Source: Monosiga brevicollis MX1 (taxonomy: Eukaryota > Opisthokonta > Choanoflagellata > Craspedida > Salpingoecidae). Taken from it: 17,312 nucleotides of DNA. The position numbers were made by a program, and so were the translations under genes. The stretch is taken from positions 104,693 to 122,004 of the forward strand of contig NW_001865064.1 in NCBI RefSeq assembly GCF_000002865.3, read 5' to 3'. Of this stretch, positions 9,782 through 17,312 are shown in pieces; positions within the stretch are counted from its first letter, which is position 1, and each line of letters starts with the position of its first letter. The notes beneath the pieces were generated by a model. The model was not told the origin of the DNA. It saw only the letters and a list, made by a program, of their open reading frames with translations, and made no database searches.

Positions 9782-10617
9782 ACCTGTCTTCGGCGGCAAA
9801 TGCCAAAGAGTGTGTGTGTCTTGTCTGTGTGCAGTAGAAGCCTAGAGGAAGGGACTGCAGTCAGCCCGATTCGACCCGAGCGCCTTGTCTTGTCTTGTGT
9901 GGATGTGCATGCTGTTGTCGTTGTAGTTCTTCCATCCACTTAATTATGTGCCCAGGTCATCTTGCCGCTGCCATATCAATCGAACCTGATTCAAACCAAC
10001 CCTCCCGACCTGGTACAAGTGAAGACGAGTGCGCCCAAACTCGACTCCGCCCAAGAAAAAACCACATGCCGCCAAATCGCGAACGCAGTGAAGTGCTCAA
10101 ATTCGAGAAATTGTTTGAAACATATGTTGTAAACATTCGGTGTTGACGACGAAATTTGCCGTGACAAGGGAGCAAAACAAAAGAGAGGGCAGCTGATGAA
10201 GGGCTAAACTCAGAGATGCAGCAAAATTTAAATCTTCACCCAACATGGATCGTAAGCTGATCAAGAGAAATGTGGTTTCTCGACTCCAAATCCAGAGAAT
10301 CACCACGGCCTGATTTTTTTTTTTTTCCAGCAAGTAAGTGCTTCTGCAAAAAAAAATGAAATAAATGCTGAAATGGCAGTCGAGTTGCTTGTGCGCGTGA
10401 CGGCTGCGGGCCCTTTCCACGCCTCGCTAGCGGATGCTTCAAATGCAATTCGGGTTCCGTTAGCGGTGTAGCTGTTGCGAGAGAGCCGTGGTGTCTCCTG
10501 GAAGTGTTTTTGAGCACCACTGTGCCGCTCACGACCACCTTTCTCTCTCTCTCTCTCTCTCTCTCGCTGTGCGCGTAGCTGTGCCGCCTTCTTCCATTCC
10601 CGCGCTCTTCAGCCACC
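9782..10617. other. Intergenic region between the CobW-family gene and IFT88
   Basis: These 836 nt hold the CobW 3' flank (TGTG-rich just after the stop), T and A runs at 10314-10365, an AATAAA at about 10360 and a TC tract before IFT88. No supported gene. A T13 run followed by CCAG (10314-10330) and a GTAAGTG (10334-10340) look like splice signals, possibly of an IFT88 leader intron. Confidence 0.5.
10542..10565 (+). repeat. (TC)12 tract upstream of IFT88
   Basis: Twelve TC units end 52 nt before the IFT88 ATG, on the coding strand. It could be a promoter pyrimidine tract or part of a leader-intron polypyrimidine region. Confidence 0.9.
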
Positions 10618-10621
10618 ATGG
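10612..10621 (+). promoter_or_regulatory. Kozak-type start context of IFT88
   Basis: GCCACCATGG surrounds the ATG at 10618, identical to the context of the upstream CobW-family gene. The first coding exon is only 23 nt, so this context together with the conserved N-terminus fixes the start. Confidence 0.75.
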
Positions 10622-11776
10622 CTGACGCGGACATTTATAGGTAAGCTACATCATTGTTTGGACCGTTGGCACCAGAACTAGACGTCTGACCCCTTGATGG
10701 CTGCCCTCGATCCGCATGGTAGTGGCTATGACGACTACGACGCCGCCTACGACGTCGAGGTGCGCCTGAAATCGACCTGCTGCCGATCCAGTCTTGAACA
10801 AACTTGCTTGTAGACCCTTTTCTCCAATACACCTGATCTCAAAACGTGTGCTTCTCTTCAGAATCTCCAAGAAGATGAGGGCTTTCAAAAGGCACTGCAA
10901 ACCGCGCACGGGGGCCGCCCAGGCCTGCGCACCAGCGCCGGTCGCGGTCGCGGCGCGGGCGGACGTCCGATGACTGGACAGCGTCTCATGACGGGTCGTC
11001 TTATGACTGGCCGCGTTGGCACGGCTGCTCGCTTGACCACCGGTTACAATCCAGACGTAGGCTCACGCGCTCATCGTTTTTGTTTGCTTTATTTCTATAT
11101 GTTCCCTGCTGGGCCTTGTATCGATTTATTTTGTGTTTCAACTTTTTGCTAATTTTTTGCCCCCCCTCCTCAAAGGACGAAGGCGCCGAGCGCCGCCCCA
11201 TGACGGCCATCAAGGGTGCTGGCTTCTCCTCAAGCAAAGGTTGGCAGAGTCCCGTCAGCCTGCTGTGCCCCCACACCTCGCCTCGAGGGCCATGCTGCGC
11301 TCACCTCGCCTTTGACGGAACACTCACTCAGGCCGCTCAAGCAACTTTGATCCGATGGCCACCGACATCCCGGCGCCTCTGGAAAAGACCCAGGACACGA
11401 GCCCCGAGGCCAACATTCGCAACCTTGAGGCCAAGGTCCATGATTTTTTGGAAGAATCCTCATTTGCAGTCAGCAAGCGCAAATTTCAAGAGGTAACGTC
11501 GAGCATCCTTGGTCCCTGTTTCTGTGACCCCGCTTCCCCCTCTATTTCGCATCGTTGTCAGCGAGCTCGCAACTGACTTGTAACAAAATTTTCCCTTCTG
11601 CGCTTCTCCGTATGCTGACGCGTGCCTTTGGAATGCGTCCTCTTGAATCAGGCCTTGGACAAAGCCAAAGAAGCCAGCGTGCTCGAGCGCCAGCTTTCCA
11701 AGCTCCGAGAGCAGCACTTGGGTCCCGACCAACTCAACTTTGATTTGACTTTTGCTGTACGCCGCCTCGTCTGGCT

Positions 11777-11810
<34 letters not shown>

Positions 11811-14358
11811 CTTCTCCGCCTCCCGTGCGTGTCCGCCTGCCACCTCATCAGCCGTCGTCTCTTGCCTTTTTCCAGGTGCTGGTGCAGCTGGCCAACGTGT
11901 ACCAGTTCTGTGAAATGTATACCGAGTCCATCAACACACTCATGGTTCTTGTCAAGAACAAAACTTTTGACCGAGCCGGTCGTCTCCGCGTCAACATTGG
12001 TAACATCTACTTTAAGCAGGGCAAGCACCTGCAGGCCGTCAAGCAGTATCGCATGTCCCTGGATCAGATTCCCTCAGATCAGCAACAGCTCAAGTGCGCA
12101 CCCTTTCATCGTGCTGCTCTTGCAAATGACATGCAACCCGTTTCTCACCTCCAATGCGTGTGGTGTGGTGCTGTCACAGGAATCGGGTACTCAAAAATAT
12201 CGCCCATTGCTTTGTCAAGATGGGCCAGTACGCTGATGCCATGAAAACCTATGAACATGTGCTCGAGCAGACGCCTATTCGTGTATGTTTTACGGCTGGA
12301 TGACTGCTTTGGCCTTGTTGGACCGGCCCAAGGTCCACGGCGATATGTGTGTGGTTCCTGCAACTCATCGGTCCATTGCGTGCGGCCGTGCCGAGCAGGA
12401 AATGGAGGGTATGGAGGAACGCGAACCGGGGAATGACTTTCAAACGGCTTTCAACTGCATTCTCTGCTACGTTGCCATTGGCGAGCGGGATCGCATGAAG
12501 CGTGGCTTCATCCGCATGCTCTCGCTTCAGTTGGACGGCGATCCCGATGGCGATAAGTATCTCAACGTTCAGGATGATTCACAAGTGCAAATGTTTCTCG
12601 ATGCCGTCAAGGACGACCAGCTGCGTGGCTTGGAGCGCCGTGCCAAGAAGCATGCCGAGCGCTACCTGTTGTTGGCAGCGCGCTTGATTGCCCCGCTGAT
12701 CGAGAGTGATTTTGCCGATGGGTTTGATTGGTGCATTGAGAAGATCAAGGCCTCGGCCTTCAACCCACTGGCCAGCGAACTCGAGATTCATAAGGCGCTC
12801 TCCTATCTCAAGGTCAAAGAATTCAAAAAAGCCGTCAAGCTCCTCAAGGGCTTTGAGAAGAAGGAGTCGCACATGCTCTCCACCGCCGCCACCAACTTGG
12901 CATTCCTTTACGCCCTCGAAACCGACTACACGCAAGCCGAGGAATATGCTGATCGCGCCATTCAAGCCGACAAATACAACCCCAACGGTGCGCACTCGAC
13001 TGGACTGGATGCGGCTTCTTGTCGCTTGCTCGTCTTGAGTTTTGCATCAAATGTGTTTTCTGTCGAGTCTCGACAAACCGACTCACCTCACCTTGGTCTT
13101 TCTGCGTAGCCATGGTGAACAAGGGCAATTGTTTGCTGGCACAAGATAAACACGCCGAGGCCATTGAGTTTTATCACGAGGCCTTGGCTGTGGATTCTGG
13201 CTGTTTTGAGGCCCTGTACAACCTGGGCTTGGCCCATCGACGCCTCGGAGACCTTGACGAGGCATTGGATTGCTTTCTCAAGCTCGCCGACATGCTGCCC
13301 GAGCATGCCGAAGTTGTTTACCAAGTTGCTGCCGTCTATGAAGAGCTCGAAGATTTTGATCAGTCATGTGAATGGTTCGAAACATTGATTGGCTTGGTGC
13401 GCACCGATCCCAACGCACTTCGTCACTTTGGTGAGCTGTACGACAAACTGGAGGATAAGTCGGAAGCCTTCAAGTATCACTTTGAGGTATGTCACAACAA
13501 CACAAGCTGTTTCTTATTCAATTTGCGTTTCAAGAAGACGTCGTCTTTGTGTTTTGCCCTGTGAGCACTGACAACTGCGAGCCTTGTCTGACCTCCCGTT
13601 GCCTGGCTGCCTTAGGCGTTTCGCTACTTCCCGTCGGATATTGCCACAATCTCATGGTTTGGATCCTACTACATCGAGTCGCAATTCATTGAGAAAGCCA
13701 TTCAGTACTTTGAGCGCGCGGCTGAAGTACAGTACGTGCTGCATGGCCTTCTACCCCGGCTGTTCGTGCGTTTTCGTGCCATTATGTACGCCTCACTCGG
13801 CTCGTGGTGCAACCAACTGTATGCAGGCCTGGACAGGTCAAGTGGCGCTTGATGATTGGCTCGTGCTATCGGCGCACAGGCAACTATCAGCAGGCACTTG
13901 AAGTGTACAAACGGACGCATCGCCTCTTTCCGGACAATGTTGAGTGCCTCAAGTTTCTTGTTCGCATCTGCACAGACATGGATCTACCCGAGGCTCAGGA
14001 TTTCGCGGTGGCCTTGAAGCGCGCTGAGCAAATGACGGAGCGCAAGAGAAGCGCAACGACTCGCGCCAACAGCGGTCGTCGCACCCGCAGTGGCCGCACT
14101 CTCGGCCACTCTGCCTCCAAAGCCCGGGCCAGCAGCGGCACAAACTCGCTCAGTAGCTCGACCAATGCCTTTCCAGCAGATGCAGCAGCCGTGGATGCAC
14201 ATGAGGCAGAGGTAACGCCCAAGCCCCAGGCCCTTGATGCGTCCTACAAGGACCCCATTGGCCAAATGCCAAACCGTCCCAAGACGGCCGCGCAACGCTC
14301 TCAGCCCCCTGATGAGGAGAACTGGGATGATATTGATGACGACCTGCTCCCCGACTAG
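10618..14358 (+). CDS. IFT88: Intraflagellar transport protein IFT88 (IFT-B subunit, TPR protein)
   Basis: Twelve exons: 10618-10640, 10723-10759, 10862-11056, 11176-11239, 11332-11492, 11652-11756, 11876-12093, 12180-12282, 12399-12987, 13110-13486, 13616-13731, 13827-14358; 2520 nt, 839 aa, close to the family length of about 820-830. The start lies in GCCACCATGG. The N-terminus shows the family's IYSGYDDYD segment, a Gly/Arg-rich region with repeated MTG-Arg units, and RPMTAIKGAGF. Tandem TPR helices run from about residue 195 to 720, including ALYNLGLAHRRLGDLDEAL and VKWRLMIGSCYRRTGNYQ. A Ser/Arg-rich linker leads to the characteristic tail (DASYKDPIG, RPKTAA, DDDLLPD). IFT88 is a core IFT-B subunit needed to build the flagellum. 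Introns are 82-159 nt. The weakest boundary is the exon 9 acceptor (GAGCAG at 12398; two other in-phase AGs lie just downstream). Confidence 0.96.
11779..11810 (+). repeat. T32 homopolymer in IFT88 intron 6
   Basis: Thirty-two T bases in the middle of the 119-nt intron 11757-11875, upstream of the acceptor ending TTCCAG. Its length is likely variable and error-prone in sequencing. Confidence 0.9.
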
Positions 14359-14541
14359 CGCTGCGTATCCCAGGAGAAAGAAAATAGTTGGCTTGTCGCT
14401 CCTGCTGGCAGTGCCAAGTTGCGTCCGTTATCGGGCGTTGACATAATTGAAGAAGCTGTCTCAAGACGTCGTGTTGCCCGACATCAACCCATTCTTTTTT
14501 TCTGCTCGTGTGCAAATGCGTTTTTGTTTTTAATTTTTTTC
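14359..14541. other. Short convergent intergenic spacer
   Basis: Only 183 nt separate the IFT88 stop from the MAPK stop on the opposite strand. Both 3' UTRs and both poly(A) sites must fit here or overlap. The stretch turns T-rich on the plus strand towards its right end (14490-14541). No AATAAA is obvious on either strand. Confidence 0.6.
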
Positions 14542-16179
14542 TCAATTGGCGGGGATGGGCTCGCGAGGCTCTAGGTCATTGTCCCGTTCAGAACCTGAAA
14601 TACATCTCGGTGGGAAAACTCAGTGTGTGGGCTCAGCAGTCAGGGCTCATGCCCATTGCTTCTACAACAATGGCATGACGAGATCAGATGACAGCGAGCG
14701 GGGTGAATTTTGGGCAAATGTCAAATCGCCTGCCCGTCTTGGGCACTTACCCCGAGTTTCCGCTGTCGAGTAGTCGCGTTTAGCAGCGCCCCTTGCTCCA
14801 TCGTCAGCCCCATCTTGAACGCTAATTTGGGTGTCCATGGGCTCAGCCTCAGTGGACCCCACGGATGTGTTGGCCTCGCCCGTCGCGCCAGCCTGTGCCG
14901 CCTCGCGCGCGGCGCGCTCCTGTGGCGCCGGGTACGTGATGGCCATGTATGAGGATCCTTCAGGATTGAGTCGGAGCACCAAGGCCTGGGGATGGGGAGA
15001 GCAAAGTAAGACGAGGACACACCTCAACGAGACGGCGGTAGCGCTCAACCTCAGCAGCGGTTTGAACCCGGATTCTAAAGAAATGAGGGGTGCGTTGCAC
15101 AGCAAGGATGAGACGATGGCACCATGGAAGAGCCAACATTGGTGAAGAGATGAACAGACTCGGTCATGGTTGTGGCGTCGACGTCGGCCTCGCGAGGCAA
15201 CAGCGGTTGGGGTGCGACAGGCTGCGGACAAAAGAGCGAGAGAGCGCGCGCGCGCAGCGGTAGTGAGCTGAGCGACGACAATCAAAAAAATGTCAGCCCA
15301 AGTCAACAGACTGGCGGCAGCTCACACCTCCTCATTGGGATCACGATAACCAGAGTTGTGAAAGTAGGAAAAGGCGATCAGCTTGTCCGCGCTTGGTCGC
15401 TTGCGAGGGTCAAACTACGGAAACGATCGGTTTCAGAGGTGAGGAGCAGGCGCGCACGACAAGTAGATGTTATCGAGCTCAACATTTCAACACAGGGATC
15501 AGGGCGTGTGCCTGCGTCTGTGTGTCTGTGTGTCACCCTGTGCGTGTGCGTACCTGCATGATAGCTTCGAGCATTTCAAGAGCCTCGGGTGTGGCCCCGG
15601 GAAAGGTGGTTGCAAAGTCGGCGCGCGTTTTTTTGTCTAGGCGTTTGAGGTAGCTGCGCGTGCTCTCCTTGGGGATCCAGGTGAGGTCGTCATCGCTGGG
15701 TGAGCCCACAAGATCCAGCACGCGGTTCATCTATCGACCAGCCATGGGAAACAATTCAGCAAGCGCGGTCGCATGCCAAGCAGGGGTCGTGCTATGTGGT
15801 GCATGGGCCATGAACAAACATGATCAACCGCATTGCGGCTGGGGAAAAGTGGTCGGCCGGTGATGCACTCGCCCAAGATGCAGCCCACACTCCAGATGTC
15901 TGGTAAAATGGCGAACGGGGTGATGAGTTGGTTGGCGTCCAGTGCGCAGGCACGCGCAGAGCAGGAGGGGCAAAAAACGATGCGCCGGGCGTACCCATGG
16001 CCTGGTCGCAATATTCGGTGGACACGGTGATCTCTGGAGCCCGATACCACCTTTTGATGAGTAGAAGAAAAGCCGCAAAGCCAGGGAGAAGCATCAGTTG
16101 GTGTTTTGGCATAAGAGCCACAACGCGCGGGGTAGAGGGGCTTTGGATGAAGGAAAGAAGCGAATGGAAGCCAGCTTCG

Positions 16180-16231
<52 letters not shown>

Positions 16232-16965
16232 CATCCATACCGGGTGGCCACATATTCCGAGAGCTTTTCGGGGTTGTCTGGGTCAACGACGCGGGCCAGG
16301 CCAAAGTCGCAGATGACGAGCGCGCAGTCTGTGCTGCTGTTGATTAGGATGTTCTATGGGTCCAGGATGGCGAGGCAAGATGAGACCGGGCGAATGGGAT
16401 TGTCCCGGGATTTGAGACGGCGGAACAAGGTGGGAGGGGGCGGACACACCTGGGGCTTGAGGTCACGGTGGAGGACGTTGGCAGAGTGCAGGTATTTGAG
16501 GGCCTTGAGAATTTGATAGCTCCAGTAAGATGTGTGTTGGTGGGGGATGAGTTGACCACGCTTGCGAAGGGTCTTGATGAGTTTGTAAAGGTCCATTTCC
16601 ATGAGGCGGAGGACGAGGTAGACCTCGCGGATGGACTCTGGCTCACTGGCGGCGATGAGCTCGATGACGTTGATGATGCACTCGTGTTCGAGGCGGGTTA
16701 GGATCTTGATCTCGCGGAGGGTACGGCGCGAGAAAGAGAGATGTTCTTTGAGGAGCATCTTCTTGATGGCCACGCGCTGGCCTGTCTGGGAGTCCTTGGC
16801 CGAGACGACGACGCCATAGGAGCCTTCGCCCACGAAGCGAAAGTGCCCGTACCGAGGTCCCACATCGATAATGTGGCCGTGGACCGTGTGCACGCCATTG
16901 GCCATGGCAGAGATGTGCTGCATGGCAGACCCCTCCCCACCTGTCGTGCTATTGGCAGCGGCCAT
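14542..16965 (-). CDS. ERK-like MAP kinase with an SEY activation motif
   Basis: Ten exons inferred: 16965-16450, 16353-16241, 16050-15995, 15899-15820, 15730-15554, 15414-15328, 15221-15160, 15074-15023, 14985-14751, 14594-14542; 1431 nt, 476 aa. Catalytic motifs are intact: GEGSYG (46-51), VAIKK (Lys68), alpha-C Glu85, HRDLKPQN (HRD 166-168), DFG (188-190), WYRAPE (211-216), DIWSVGCIL. The MAPK TxY motif reads Ser204-Glu-Tyr206. A common-docking-like acidic patch follows the last lobe (DPNEEPVAP). A Gln/Ala/Glu-rich C-terminal extension of about 90 residues ends at TGA. The chosen start has purine at -3 and G at +4; an in-frame ATG at 17163 would add 66 unconvincing residues. The exon 7-8 junction is ambiguous: donor GTCTGT with acceptor TTTAG, or GTTGGC with a later acceptor at 15050; both keep frame. 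Confidence 0.9.
16182..16229 (-). repeat. (CA)24 tract in MAPK intron 2
   Basis: Forty-eight nt of CA on the plus strand, reading TG on the MAPK strand, lie 12 nt downstream of the exon 2 donor (GTATGG). TG tracts close to a donor are known to affect splicing in animals; whether they do here is unknown. Confidence 0.9.
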
Positions 16966-17256
16966 CCCGCAAAAGCTGAGCGGGACGGGGAAGGCGGGCA
17001 GGGAGCAGCACAGCCAGCCGCACAACCGTTCAAACGTCGTCGTCTTCGTCGCGCGACTGGTGTCAATCAGTGTCGAAAACGTCCGCGCACGAAACTCCCT
17101 ACGCCAAAAGCAAGGAAAAGAACAACCCCATGAGCGAGCGGCGCCATTGACCTGTAGCTCCATCCTCCCCCTCGCCTTCCATGCCCCCCTCCCCTCCGTG
17201 CTCCTCCGTCCTCTCCGCCTCCCTGCCCCCTGCCCCTGCCCCCCTGCCTTTCGCGC

Positions 17257-17312
<56 letters not shown>
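16966..17312. other. Upstream region of the MAPK gene
   Basis: On the plus strand this reads as C-rich sequence followed by an AG repeat to the window edge. On the MAPK strand, a pyrimidine-rich run ending in GCGTAG (about 17097-17120) resembles a splice acceptor and CTACAG-GTCAAT (about 17152) a donor, so a small leader intron is possible. The in-frame extension to 17163 is Cys/Trp-rich and does not resemble the conserved MAPK N-terminus. Confidence 0.45.
17261..17312. repeat. (AG)26 tract at the window edge
   Basis: Twenty-six AG units running off the window, so the true length is unknown. On the MAPK strand it reads CT and lies about 296 nt upstream of the chosen start. Confidence 0.9.

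Noticed and set aside
10366-10617. An RFX X-box upstream of IFT88, as expected for a ciliary gene
   Set aside because: Only half-site-like GTTGC and GTTCC fragments were found; no paired site matched the consensus.
16966-17163. N-terminal extension of the MAPK from the ATG at 17163
   Set aside because: The residues are Cys/Trp-rich and unlike MAPK N-termini, and the segment contains acceptor-like sequence; it is kept only as an alternative.

Overview
The window looks like nuclear DNA of a choanoflagellate, most likely Monosiga or a close relative. That identification is an inference. It rests on a receptor with a tyrosine-kinase-group domain and an unfamiliar ectodomain, a ciliary IFT88 gene, compact genes with many 80-190 nt GT-AG introns, and GC-rich coding sequence. 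I could not run a database search.

Four protein genes are supported. Exon structures were rebuilt by hand from splice sites, reading phase and family conservation. (1) Minus strand, 557-7046, 8 exons, about 1867 aa: a single-pass receptor with a signal peptide, a roughly 1.46k-residue ectodomain, a TM helix and a cytoplasmic tyrosine-kinase-like domain. This domain has lost the catalytic Lys, the HRD Asp and Asn, the DFG Asp and two glycines of the P-loop, but keeps its structural motifs. It is a receptor pseudokinase. (2) Plus strand, 8174-9781, one exon, 535 aa: a CobW/P47K-family GTPase with GxxGxGKT, CxCC and NKxD motifs, a His-rich stretch and a long acidic insert. (3) Plus strand, 10618-14358, 12 exons, about 839 aa: IFT88, the TPR subunit of the IFT-B complex. 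(4) Minus strand, 14542-16965, about 10 exons, about 476 aa: an ERK-like MAP kinase whose activation-loop TxY motif is Ser-Glu-Tyr.

Layout: genes 1 and 2 are divergent across about 1.1 kb that is crowded with simple repeats. Genes 2 and 3 are tandem, separated by 836 nt. Genes 3 and 4 converge with only 183 nt between stop codons. The outer edges (1-556 and 16966-17312) hold no supported gene, and the right edge ends inside an (AG)26 tract.

Nothing suggests that the four genes form one pathway. Two are signalling kinase-fold proteins, one builds the flagellum and one is a metal-handling GTPase. I see no CRISPR array, rRNA, tRNA, transposon or virus-like gene.
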